A DNA stretch of 30,823 nucleotides from Chrysophaeum taylorii (taxonomy: Eukaryota; Sar; Pelagophyceae; Pelagomonadales; Pelagomonadaceae). Each line of letters starts with the position of its first letter. Position 1 is the stretch's first letter. Positions 8,502 through 16,949 of the stretch are shown piece by piece. Location of the stretch: positions 1 to 30,823 of the forward strand of contig JAQMWT010000476.1 of NCBI GenBank assembly GCA_029834535.1, in the 5' to 3' direction. The notes beneath the pieces are model-generated. The model saw only the letters and a list, made by a program, of their open reading frames with translations, was not told the origin of the DNA and did not search any database. The translations under genes and the position numbers were made by a program.

Positions 8502-8832
8502 TGTAGTGGTTTTCTCAGATACCCGCCCCTCCTGGCCGGACCAGGGGCCTCAACCACCCTTTATCCCAACCCGAACCGCGGGTGAAACCACCACACGCCC
8601 GATCTCAGCGTAATACCTCACGCCATCACGAAATCGGACAATCAAATGAGGGTAATAGCAAGAAGACAGCAAGAAAGCAACACAAATACCTGGTACATTG
8701 GGTTCAGTGGAAGCGCAGGTGAGGGTGTCAAGATGACACCCCCCCCCATAATTGCAAGGTCAGTACCAGGGCAACAACCAGGGTAAGTCATGTGGCAGGC
8801 AGGCAAGTGGGGGAATGGGCGTTACTGCCACA
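8502..8832 (-). repeat. 3' LTR of the gag-only element
   Basis: On the minus strand it starts TGTGGCAGTAACGCCC and ends CCACTACA (TG...CA). It is nearly identical to 11006-11339. It contains an 8-bp-stem hairpin (8723-8741) next to a run of C. Confidence 0.9.
8723..8741. other. LTR hairpin next to a homopolymer tract
   Basis: GGGTGTCA, loop AGA, TGACACCC, then a run of C on the plus strand. On the transcribed minus strand this reads as a G-run leading into a stable stem-loop. The same structure recurs at 11230-11248 in the other LTR. Confidence 0.7.
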
Positions 8833-8848
8833 TAAGCCCCCTACTTGA
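8833..8848 (-). other. polypurine tract of the gag-only element
   Basis: On the minus strand AAGTAGGGGGCTTA directly precedes the 3' LTR start TGTGGC. It is purine-rich and in the expected place. Confidence 0.6.
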
Positions 8849-9113
8849 GATGAAGTCGTCCTCGACTTCAAAGGGTGACGAAGGTCACGCTCACGAATGG
8901 TACGATAAGCTCGGTGAGCTACATCAGCAGGAACTTTGTTGCTGCGGAGGCCGAAGTTACTGACGAGGACATCGATTTCATTCAGGCGAAAGTCAGTCAC
9001 AAGGTTCACAGCCGTCCATATTCGTTCGTAGGCGAGTGAATCTACCTCCATCGTGGTCTTTGTCTTCTGGTCTTAAGCGTCGTTCTTCAGCAGAAGCGGT
9101 CGCAAAACAAACG
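8849..9113 (-). other. interior between gag and 3' LTR
   Basis: A minus-strand open frame of 87 codons (9051-8788) runs into the LTR. It contains DFRLNEIDVLVSNFGLRSNKV, with no recognisable zinc knuckle, protease or RT motif. It may be the eroded start of a lost pol or simply 3' untranslated sequence. Confidence 0.4.
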
Positions 9114-10537
9114 TCAGTCTCCTCTAGTTTCCAAAATCTTGGAGATCTGGATGGTCAATTGAATGACATCATTGAGCGTGAGAGTAGATGCTTTCATATG
9201 GGGTGAGGCCTGAGCAAGTTCGACGCTCGTCCGCAAGCGCCCATAATTGAGCCCAGCAATGAAGTGCGAACGGAACGCAACAGGATCAGTATCGCGACCT
9301 GACATTGCTCGCCACTGGCCGAATTTCTGCACCCATCGCGCAATATACTTGTTCAATGACAAATTCCCTTGCCGTAAATTGAACCATTCACGTTCAAGCT
9401 CCTCAACCGTAGCCCGAGGTGGACAAGGAAGCTTCGTCGCCTCTTGCATAGCATCCAGACAGTCCTCATCATGCTGGCGCAACTCTTTCAATGTGATGGT
9501 TCCTTCCTTCTATTGTTTCCACATCTGCGGCCGTTCGGCTTCCCATTTGCGATAAGCTTCCATAGGGGCGAGTTGGTACTCGCCTCCGATCACGTTCATC
9601 GCTATTTAGGGTTTGTCGATTCTGCCTTCCATCATACGCCGCAATTGCATCCACCACGCGTCCACCTCATCACGGTCCTTAGTAATTTGCCCATTGAGAT
9701 TCGAAAACGTGATACGTGTCATACCAGCAGCTCCCTTCTTGACATGAAGTATCTCTTCTTCGTCACGAGGACGCGCTGAACCGGGGTCAGTATGATGCTG
9801 CGGGGTAGGCTCCGGTCGACTTCGCGGTGGCTGATCATCGGTCAGTGCCGATACAGCGTCATCTTCTTCGGGCGTAACGCGCGTGGCATCAGGAGAGGTT
9901 GGCCGTGCCTCTCGAGCATGCGCCCGCGTGGATTCCTCCACCATTCGTCGAAGTCGATCGTTGTCGATCCGCTGCCGCTCCACTTCTGAGCGTTGTTGTT
10001 GCGCGTCGCGGCGGGCGCGCTCGAGTTCACGTAGGATTTGCTCGATCTGCGACTGGTACATCTCGAGTCGTTCGTTGATGGTCTGCATAAGCTCGGGGTC
10101 GGTACCCACGCGAAAATCTGTCGCTCTCGTATTCCGGATGGTGGCCTAGGAGGTGCACTCTCCTCTGGTCCACGCATCGCCGTAAACGGTCCGGGTTCCG
10201 CTCGAGATGACTCCGTAGTATTCATCGCTCGTTCGTAGGGTCGTGCGTACGGGACCGTCGGCTCACCCGGTCTTGAAGTTGCGTCTGGCGCAACCGTAGC
10301 TCCCCCTTCGCCGGCGCGTGGATCCGGAAGGATGATCACGCTTGGGGGGTTGCCGAGGCTACCAGACGATCTTGCCTCTCTTCTGGTGCCGCTTTCCTCG
10401 GCTTCCGGCCGTTGAAAGGGCGTACTGAATGGTGTTCTTCCAATAGACGCAAATGGAGTCCCTGCACTGAATCGTTGCAGACGCTCCTGTGCGTCCCGAA
10501 ACCACTGCGGTCGTTCTGTCATTGGCCTCTCTGCCAT
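9114..10537 (-). pseudogene. gag-like protein of the non-autonomous element, with in-frame stops
   Basis: The start is likely the ATG at 10537 (MAERPMTERPQWFRDAQERL). The N-terminus is Pro/Arg-rich and disordered. After a frame change near 10140 a coiled coil follows (INERLEMYQSQIEQILRELE onward to VEESTRAHAREA), then an acidic/Pro linker. The capsid-like part reads DEVDAWWMQLRRMM and later EREWFNLRQGNLSLNKYIARW with FRSHFIAGL, the pattern of Ty3/gypsy retrotransposon gag domains. The segments 10109-9606 and 9491-9114 share one frame, with stops at 9608-9606 and 9512-9510. No CCHC knuckle is seen. It would assemble particles if intact; as written it is broken. Confidence 0.75.
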
Positions 10538-10983
10538 GACCGCGCTTTGCCCGGATAATAAGATTAATCCGAACGCTCACAACTCGTTTGTTGCACTCTT
10601 TTTCGTCAGACGACAATTGCCGGCAGCCGTCTGACTGCGCGCTGTACCGGTGCGCTGGACTTACGGAAGTATTTGCCTTGCGCGTGAAGACTATGGACGG
10701 TCTTCCCGGTGCTGTCGCTCGCCGTCAGGGAGGTGGTCTGCCTCGCGCGAGCTAGGTTAGGGCTTACTCTTTCTTTGCCTCGTAGGTCTTACGATGTTTG
10801 CCTAAATGAGTCGTAGTGACTCCGCTCCCCGTTCGATCCGAATCACGTAAAATGAACCCCGCGGCGGTACCCGTGATCCTCTGGATCTTCACCCACAGAT
10901 GCGTCGGCTTCGCACTCACTCGACCGTTACGAACCGACTCGCCGCCGAGAAACAGGAGATCGATAGTCCGGGAGTTGAACTAT
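10538..10983 (-). other. 5' leader of the gag-only element
   Basis: This lies between the primer-binding site and the gag ATG on the minus strand. No long conserved frame is present. A hairpin overlaps its start (10959-10987). Such leaders normally hold packaging and dimerisation signals; nothing more specific can be assigned. Confidence 0.5.
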
Positions 10984-10987
10984 CGAT
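10959..10987. other. hairpin beside the primer-binding site
   Basis: ATCGATAGT and ACTATCGAT form a perfect 9-bp stem around an 11-nt loop, overlapping the inner end of the primer-binding site. Confidence 0.7.
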
Positions 10988-11004
10988 TCCCGTTTCTGAG
11001 ACCA
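10984..11004 (-). promoter_or_regulatory. tRNA primer-binding site
   Basis: One base inside the 5' LTR, the minus strand reads TGGTCTCAGAAACGGGAA. Its complement on the plus strand ends CCCGTTTCTGAGACCA, which has the form of a tRNA 3' end: T-loop TTCGATT-like bases, a T-stem strand, a 7-base acceptor strand, one discriminator base, CCA. The tRNA species is not identified. Confidence 0.72.
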
Positions 11005-11005
11005 C

Positions 11006-11339
11006 TGTAGTGGTTTCTCTCTCAGATACCCGCCCCTCCTGGCCGGACCAGGGGCCTCAACAACCCTTTCTCCCAACCCGAACCGCGGGTGAAACCACCA
11101 CACGCCCGATCTCAGCGTAATACCTCACGCCATCACGAAATCGGACAATCAAATGAGGGTAATAGCAAGAAGACAGTAAGAAAGCAACACAAATACCTGG
11201 TACATTGGGTTCGGTGGAAGCGCAGGTGAGGGTGTCAAGATGACACCCCCCCCGATAATTGCAAGGTCACTACCAGGGCAACAACCAGGGTAAGTCATGT
11301 GGCAGGCAGGCAAGTGGGGGAATGGGCGTTACTGCCACA
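11006..11339 (-). repeat. 5' LTR of the gag-only element
   Basis: Direct repeat of 8502-8832 with about six substitutions and small indels. It starts TGTGGCAG and ends CTACA on the minus strand. It should carry the promoter, but no clear TATA box was identified. Confidence 0.9.
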
Positions 11340-11343
11340 AGGG
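11340..11343 (+). repeat. target-site duplication AGGG (right)
   Basis: Matches 8498-8501. A 5-bp reading (AAGGG) is possible if the LTR is taken to end one base earlier. Confidence 0.75.
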
Positions 11344-12827
11344 AATGAAGGTAGGTGATGGGTGGAGGGAGGAGGAGAAAGATGCAAGGCAGCATCAGAG
11401 TTGGGTGGGTGCCGTCTAATGAGGCGAGTATGGAGTGGAGAACGGCATTGCTTTCGGAGAGGGAGTGGCGAATGTCAGCGTGGGCACTTTCGAGTGCCTT
11501 GAGCTGGGTGTCCTTGAGGTGGAGTTCGGCATGGGTTGAGGCCAGTGCGCCGGCTTGTATGGCGAGTTGGGCGGTGGCGGAGGCTAAAGCAGCGTCGGTT
11601 AGGGTGAGGTTGGCTGAGGTGGAGGCCAGAGTGGCTTTGGTGGCGGCCAACTCGGCGGCTTGGGAGTCGAGTGCAGCTTTGGTGGTAGCCAACGCGTGGT
11701 GGAGCGCATACGGAGGTGTATGGGAACTTGGAAAAGGGGGATGGTGTGATGCTCGGAAGGTGTAGGATGCTGCGTTGATGTTAGGAGAGGGGTCGTAGCC
11801 GTGGAGTGCGCAATCACGCGGGTGGCGGTGAAAATCGCGGGGACAGGGGTTGTCGTAAGATGTTGAGATCGGACAGGAGGGTCCGAGGAGGGGGCGGCAG
11901 GAGCTTGAGCCGCAGACGGGGCTTGGTCGGGGATGGAGGTGCCGGGGCCGTCATGGCCGTAGGTGGCATGATCTTGTGGAGAGGAGTAGGTGTCTCGGTG
12001 AATGGGTGGACGAGGATGCTTAGGAACTTAAAGAAGTGATGAAGGGGAGATCGCCGGGATTGGTGAAGGAGGCTCCGAAGAAGGGGGTGTTGGCTCCGGT
12101 GGTGTTGGTGGAGTGAAGGGGGGGATGAATGTTGGTGTTGGGCGTGGAGTAGTCGATATCTATGGCGGGATTGTCGAATAAGGTGGGGTTGTCTCGAAAA
12201 TATGGGGTGTGTTGAGTTGTGGGGTAACCTTTGGTATGCCAGGGTCCGGTGGGAAGGCGTGGGTGTCCGAGACTTTGACGTGGATGTGGGGGGTATGACA
12301 TCCGGTGGGGTGAATGGCAGAAGGTGATGGTTGTCCAGGTTCGAGAACTTGTTGGACAGCATGAGTGGGGGTGACCATCGGGATGATCGAGTCTTTGGTT
12401 GCAACTTCGAGAGAAGTTTGCTTGAGAGGAGGTTCCGTAAGAACGGTGGGGGTGGAGTCTAGTCCGGGTTGCTCGTCTTGGTCGAGTTGCTCGTCTTGTT
12501 CGAGTTGTTCGAACGAGAGTTGCGCGTCTTGTTCGAGTTGATCGAGCAAGGCTTGGCATCGTTTAAAGTTGTCTTCAAAAACCTGTATTGTTCGAACGAG
12601 AGTTGCGCGTCTTCTTCGAGTTGTTCAAGTGAGGCTTGGCATTGACATCTTTGAAGGTTTTCTTCAGCGCGTTCATAGGCGAGCTTGGCGTCCTTAGCTT
12701 TGACTTTGATAACATCGATCTGTTGCAAGATCCAGAGAGCTTGTTCTTGTCGTGTAGCGAAGTCACAAGCTTTGACGTTGATAGCATCGATCTGTTGCAA
12801 GTCGGCATTTGTTTTACGACCTGCCAT
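11344..12827 (-). pseudogene. Region X, 5' part: coiled-coil and low-complexity unknown protein
   Basis: The ATG at 12827 starts MAGRKTNADLQQIDAINVKA, preceded by an AT-rich leader. Two 24-residue repeats (LQQIDAINVK, LQQIDVIKVK) and Gln/Glu/Leu/Asp-rich heptads (QLSFEQLEQDEQLDQDEQ) suggest a coiled coil. A Pro/Thr/Ser-rich stretch follows, with DIDYSTP. Next comes a second coiled coil (LDSQAAELAATKATLASTSA to LKALESAHADIRHSLSES, 11692-11400). The frame changes near 12560, 12180 and 11800. After excision of the gag-only element it continues in frame into 8497-7202. The function is unknown; the layout (coiled coils, disorder, repeats) could fit a retroelement gag or a structural protein. Confidence 0.5.
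12697..12801 (-). repeat. 72-bp-spaced direct repeats in X
   Basis: GCTTTGACTTTGATAACATC at 12697 and its near-copy at 12769 share 33 bp including ATCGATCTGTTGCAAG. The 72-bp spacing equals 24 codons, so the protein repeat is in register. A second pair around TTGTTCGAACGAGAG (12505 and 12588) is spaced 83 bp and shifts frame. Confidence 0.8.
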
Positions 12828-13087
12828 TTTACTTGGGGTGGAACGTCACAATTGGTATCTGGAAATCCTTGCTCTACCGATACCGGCCTGGGCCTAGTAC
12901 CTAGAGAAGAGCAACAAACGCTGTGTACCTTCGGTAGAGTCAAGAGCAGCTGAGTCTGCCCTTCTATGTCCCTTCTCCTAAGACGAAGGACAGAGCGGTG
13001 TGATAACACAGCAAAATCTTGTTTTACTATTGTGAATTGAGGAAACTAACCCTAAATGAAAATATCCTAACTACTAATCCACAGATC
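12828..13087 (-). other. leader/upstream region of X
   Basis: No supported gene. On the minus strand this has an AT-rich start and then a segment ending GATTTCCAGATACCA just before ATTGTGACGTTCC and the X ATG. That could be the edge of an LTR and leader, but no partner repeat was found in the window. Confidence 0.35.
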
Positions 13088-13106
13088 CTTACTACTAATC
13101 GACAGA

Positions 13107-13137
13107 TGTTTGTCTGTTTGTTTGTTTGTTTGTCTTT
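13107..13137 (+). repeat. GTTT microsatellite before unit A
   Basis: TTTGTCTG followed by GTTT repeats and TTGTCTTTAAATG. It recurs, longer, at 14372-14482 before unit B. Confidence 0.85.
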
Positions 13138-13406
13138 AAATGTCGACTGCTAAGAGGGGGGTGTGTGTGGGGAGCATGAAGGATGTGGGTGGGTTTGTGG
13201 GGTATGAGGGATGTGCCTGACGGGCGGAGATAAGTACGCGGGACCTAGTCGGGGTCATCGCCGAGGCGTGGGGCAGGCGAAGAGAGGACGGGCCCCGCCC
13301 GTAGGTCGCACGCATGCTGCCGCCGGACGTATGTGCGACGAAGGGCTTGTTTGTTTGTCCCTCGATTTAGGGTAAGGATCAGGTAGGCCCGCGAGCCAGC
13401 CAGCCA

Positions 13407-13960
13407 TTGATCCTCCAAGCCGTCTACGGCGACCTCGCAGACTGTTTCCACGACCCGCGGCGGCTCTTTCAGCGCGCCATTCTCACGCCCCGTCGAAACG
13501 ATGTTGTCGATGCTGACAACGCGCGCATGACCGCGGCCTTTTTTTCCCGGAGACGAGGCGTCGGAGTTCTTTTCGGCCGACTAGGTTGGGTCGGAAGACG
13601 ACGCCTCGCTCTCAAGAGTCGAGTTTTGAACTCCCTGACAACCAACGGCATGCTGACTTTGATCGCGAGCTTAAAGTCTTCGCAACCTCGACCCGTCGCA
13701 CGGCCACTGCAACGGTACCAGATACATGATCGATCGTGTCGTTGTCACCGAGGCTCCTCCAACCTGTATCCCTTAAGGCCCGCCGACGCCAAACGATCAC
13801 CAAGAGCCAGGGCCAGACGCCCCGCGAGGTCGGCGTCCTCTTGGCGAAGCCCGTCTTCTGCCACGTCCAGCTCTACGTGGCTCTCTGTCGATCGGCAACC
13901 CCGAGGATATCCTCTTCTGAGTCGACGACTCCACCCTACCCCACACGTGCCCCGCAATAC
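13407..13960 (+). pseudogene. Pif1/Helitron-type helicase C-terminal fragment A
   Basis: It reads VYGDLADCFHDPRRLFQRAI, LTPRRNDVVDADNA, then by frame changes [32 protein letters not shown] and finally [20 protein letters not shown] with QLYVAL. These match the last third of Pif1-family helicases of Helitrons: an LTP-N-VD motif, the PGE-SSDS region, NSL--NG and the motif NKSQGQT---VG-YL--PVF-HGQLYVALSR. Here NKSQGQT has become TKSQGQT and HGQ has become HVQ. A TAG interrupts after SAD and frames change near runs of T. No Rep domain or helicase N-terminus is present, so it is dead. Confidence 0.82.
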
Positions 13961-13999
13961 CGATAAGCTCTCTCCCGGCGTCTACACGCGCACTATAGG

Positions 14000-14368
14000 T
14001 TAACTTACTGGGACCAGGTGAACTTACTGGAACCAATCTCTTACTGGGGTTAGAGATTGGGACTAGGTGAACTTAGTGACCAGGTGAACTTACTGAGACC
14101 AAGTGTGAACTTACTGGGGCTTTTAGAGTAAACCCAAAGCTTAGCGGCGTGTGCGGATCAAAGCAGCTTAGATTGGCGGGGGTGAGAGCGACGAGCTCGA
14201 AGGAGAGTGGGGTGAGTGGATGCGGGTTTACGTCGAACTTACTGGGGTTGGAGATTGGGTTTACGCCGAATTTACTGGGGTTAGAGATTGGGACTAGGTG
14301 AACTTAACGGGAACAGGTGAACTTGCTGGGGTTAGAGATTGGGACTAGGTGAACTTACTGGCCTGCAC
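14000..14368 (+). repeat. minisatellite of unit A
   Basis: Alternating GGTGAACTTACTGGGACCA-type and GGGGTTAGAGATTGGGACTA-type motifs surround a conserved insert containing GGCGTGTGCGGATCAAAGCA. Confidence 0.85.
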
Positions 14369-14371
14369 TTG

Positions 14372-14482
14372 TGTTTGTCTGTTCGTCTGTTTGTTTGTTT
14401 GTTTGTTTGTTTGTCTTTAAATGTCTTCCTTACTACTAATCGACAGATGTTGGTCTGTCTGTCTGTTTGTTTGTCTTTAAAT
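14372..14482 (+). repeat. spacer microsatellite between units A and B
   Basis: GTTT/GTCT repeats with a second CTTACTACTAATCGACAGATG and TTTAAATGTC. It duplicates the sequence preceding unit A. Confidence 0.85.
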
Positions 14483-14568
14483 GTCGACTGCTAAGAGGGG
14501 GGGGGTGTGTGTGGGGAGCATGTTTGTCCCTCGATTTAGGGTAAGGATCAGGTAGGCGCGCGAGCCAG

Positions 14569-15125
14569 ACATTGATCCTCCAAGCCGTCTACGGCGACCT
14601 CGCAGACTATTTCCACGACCCGCGGCGGCTCTTTCAGCGCGCCATTCTCACGCCCCGTCGAAACGATGTTGTCGATGCTGACAACGCGCGCATGACCGCG
14701 GCCTTTTTTTCCCGGAGACGAGGCGTCGGAGTTCTTTTCGGCCGACTAGGTTGGGTCGGAAGACGACGCCTCGCTCTTTACAGTCGAGTTTTCGACTCCC
14801 TGACAACCAACGGCATGCTGACTTTGATCGCGAGCTTAAAGTCTTCGCAACCTCGACCCGTCGCACGGCCACTGCAACGGTACCAGATACATGATCGATC
14901 GTGTCGTGTCACCGAGGCTCCTCCAACCTGTATCCCTTAAGGCCCGCCGACGCCAAACGATCAACAAGAGCCAGGGCCAGACGCCCCGCGAGGTCGGCGT
15001 CCTCTTGCCCAAGCCCGTCTTCTGCCACGTCCAGCTCTACGTGGCTCTCTGTCGATCGGCAACCCCGAGGATATGCTCTTCTGAGTCGACGACTCCACCC
15101 TACCCCACACGTGCTGCGCAATACC
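14569..15125 (+). pseudogene. Pif1/Helitron-type helicase C-terminal fragment B
   Basis: Near-identical to fragment A. It keeps [20 protein letters not shown] and [10 protein letters not shown], closer to the family motif than A. It has the same TAG after SAD and the same run-of-T frame change, so the disabling changes predate the duplication. Confidence 0.82.
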
Positions 15126-15162
15126 GATAAGCCCCCTCCCGGCGTCTACACGCGCACTGTAG

Positions 15163-15512
15163 GTGAACTTACTGGGACCAGGTGAACTTACTGGAACCAG
15201 GTGAACTTACGGAGGTTAGAGATTGGGACTAGGTGAAATTAGTGACCAGGCGAACTTACTGGGACCAAGTGAACTTACTGGGGTTTTTAGAGTAAACTCA
15301 AAGGTTAGCGGCGTGTGCGGATCAAAGCAGCTTAGATTGGCGGGGGTGAGAGCGACGAGTTCAAAGGAGAGGGGTGAGTGGATGTGAGCACGAGTGGGCT
15401 TACGCCGAACTTACTGGGGTTAGAGATTGGGACTAGGTGAACTTACTGGGACCAGGTGAACTTACTGGGGTTAGAGATTGGGACTAGGTGAACTTACTGG
15501 CGAACTTACTGG
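15163..15512 (+). repeat. minisatellite of unit B
   Basis: Same GAACTTACTGG-based motifs as unit A, ending GGCCTGCACTTG. Confidence 0.85.
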
Positions 15513-15609
15513 CCTGCACTTGTCGACTGCCAAGAGGGGTGTGTGTGGGGAGCATGAAGTTTGTTTGTCCCCCGATTTAGGGTAAGGATCAGGTAGGCGC
15601 GCGAGCCAG

Positions 15610-16195
15610 ACTTTGATCATCCAAGCCGTCTACGGCGACCTCGCAGACTATTTCCACGACCCGCGGCGGCTCTTTCAGCGCGTCATTCTCACGCCCCGTC
15701 GAAACGATGTTGTCGATGCTGACAACGCGCGCATGACCGCGGCCTTTTTTTCCCGGAGACGAGGCGTCGGAGTTCTTTTCGGCCGACTAGGTTGGGTCGG
15801 AAGACGACGCCTCGCTCTTTACAGTCGAGTTTTCAACTCCCTGACAACCAACGGCATGCTGACTTTGATCGCGAGCTTAAAGTCTTCGCAACCTCGACCC
15901 GTCGCACGGCCACTGCAACGGTACCAGATACATGATCGATCGTGTCGTTGTCACCGAGGCTCCTCCAACCTGTATCCCTTAAGGCCCGCCTACGCCAAAC
16001 GATCAACAAGAGCCAGGGCCAGACGCCCCGCGAGGTCGGCGTCCTCTTGCCCAAGCCCGTCTTCTGTCACGTCCAGCTCTACGTGGCTCTCTGTCGATCG
16101 GCAACCACGAGAATATGCTCTTCTGAGTCGACGACACGAGAATATGCTCTTCTGAGTCGACGACTCCACCCTACCCCACACGTGCCCCGCAATAC
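15610..16195 (+). pseudogene. Pif1/Helitron-type helicase C-terminal fragment C
   Basis: As fragments A and B: VYGDLADYFHDPRRLFQR at the start, [20 protein letters not shown] and QLYVAL near the end, and the same shared stop and frameshifts. The private duplication follows the QLYVAL motif. Confidence 0.82.
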
Positions 16196-16231
16196 CGATA
16201 AGCTCTCTCCCGGCGTCTACACGCGCACTGT

Positions 16232-16560
16232 AGGTGAACTTACTGGGACCAGGTGAACTTACTGGGGTTTGAGATTGGGACTAGGTGAATATAGTGACCA
16301 GGTGAACTTACTGGGACCAGGTGAACTTACTGGGGGTTTTAGAGTAAACTCAAAGATTAGCGGCGTGTGCGGATCAAAACAGCTTAGATTGGCGGAGGCG
16401 AGAGCGACGAGCTCGAAGGAGTGGTGTGAGCACGAGTGGGTTTACGCCGAACTTACTGGGGTTAGAGATTTGGACTAGGTGAACTTACTGACCAGGTGAA
16501 CTTACTGGGACCAGGTGAACTTACTGGGGTTGGAGATTGGGACTAGGTGAACTTACTGGC
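16232..16560 (+). repeat. minisatellite of unit C
   Basis: GGTGAACTTACTGGGACCA and GGGTTAGAGATTTGGACTA variants, ending at GGCCTGCACTTG. Confidence 0.85.
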
Positions 16561-16569
16561 CTGCACTTG

Positions 16570-16949
16570 TTCATCTCTACTTTCTAACTAACTAACTTCT
16601 GACCTCTCCCGAGCATGGGAGACAGGCCGGACCGGCAGGAGCCGGCAAGGAACCACAGAGGAAAATCACGCAGTTGGGGCAGAGGCGAGGGACGAGGACG
16701 GACTTGTTGATGGTGGACCGCCACTGCGCGCGGTCTTGTGCGAGGTCGTGCAAAAGCGTCGCAGGCCGCGGACGTGTTGGTCCACGAACAATCGACCTGT
16801 CCGTCGCGTTCTGCCCAACCGAGCGAACCCCATCCCAGCGCGGACTTTCCGGGTGCTAACCGGCCAGCCCGGGAGGCGAGCAGGCACCGTCTCACTCCGG
16901 GACGGCCGAGGCCGCCGCAGGGAGCAAGCGTGTTAGGCGTCGTCCTCTA
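16570..16949. other. unassigned GC-rich segment between the Helitron array and X'
   Basis: It starts with an AACT-rich run (TTTCTAACTAACTAAC) and becomes GC-rich. Overlapping open frames of 60-100 codons on both strands are Arg/Pro/Ser-rich and have no motif I recognise. No partner repeat was seen in the window. Confidence 0.4.

Larger units (their letters stand above)
8502..11339 (-). mobile_element. gag-only LTR retrotransposon (TR-GAG-like, non-autonomous)
   Basis: Two direct repeats of about 331 and 334 bp (8502-8832 and 11006-11339) bound a 2.2-kb interior that encodes a gag-like protein on the minus strand, with no protease, RT or integrase. A 4-bp duplication AGGG flanks the element. 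A tRNA-type primer-binding site sits next to the 5' LTR and a purine tract next to the 3' LTR, both matching minus orientation. The LTRs differ by roughly six substitutions and small indels, so insertion is fairly recent. Such an element would need pol supplied by an autonomous Ty3/gypsy-type relative; the gag style suggests that class. Confidence 0.85.
13142..14371 (+). repeat. array unit A
   Basis: The longest unit. It carries about 170 extra bp (around 13176-13345), absent from B and C, between GGGGAGCATG and TTTGTCCCTCGATTTAGGG. It contains helicase fragment A and minisatellite A. Confidence 0.82.
14483..15522 (+). repeat. array unit B
   Basis: Same organisation as A without the 170-bp insertion. 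It has its own microvariants, such as GTGTCACCG where A has GTTGTCACCG. Confidence 0.85.
13088..16569 (+). repeat. tandem array of three ~1.04-1.2 kb units with Helitron helicase remnants and minisatellites
   Basis: The helicase anchor ATCCTCCAAGCCGTCTAC and its variant recur at about 13410, 14573 and 15614, giving spacings near 1165 and 1041 bp. Each unit runs from GTCGACTGCYAAGAGG through a helicase fragment and a minisatellite to GGCCTGCACTTG. Units B and C share the junction base. Units A and B are each preceded by CTTACTACTAATCGACAGATG plus a GTTT microsatellite. The high identity between units indicates recent amplification. Confidence 0.88.
15522..16569 (+). repeat. array unit C
   Basis: Directly abuts B through GTCGACTGC with no GTTT spacer. 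It carries a private 29-bp tandem duplication near 16105-16162 (CACGAGAATATGCTCTTCTG repeated). Confidence 0.85.

Noticed and set aside
10955..11004. A tRNA gene at the gag-only element
   Set aside because: Only the 3' end resembles a tRNA. There is no D-arm, anticodon arm or acceptor 5' strand, so it is a primer-binding site.
13040..13380. AACCCTAAA and TTTAGGG motifs as telomere repeats
   Set aside because: Single occurrences only, not tandem, and repeated once per array unit inside the conserved unit sequence.
13407..14003. 198-codon frame in array unit A as a gene
   Set aside because: Only its beginning matches the helicase. The rest is out of register after a run of T, and the same lesion is in all three units.
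14000..16560. CRISPR-like direct repeats
   Set aside because: The GAACTTACTGG repeats lack uniform spacers, vary in length and belong to a eukaryotic minisatellite.
16584..16895. Minus-strand 103-codon frame as a gene
   Set aside because: Arg/Pro/Ser composition typical of GC-rich noncoding DNA, overlapping frames on both strands, no motif and no partner copy.
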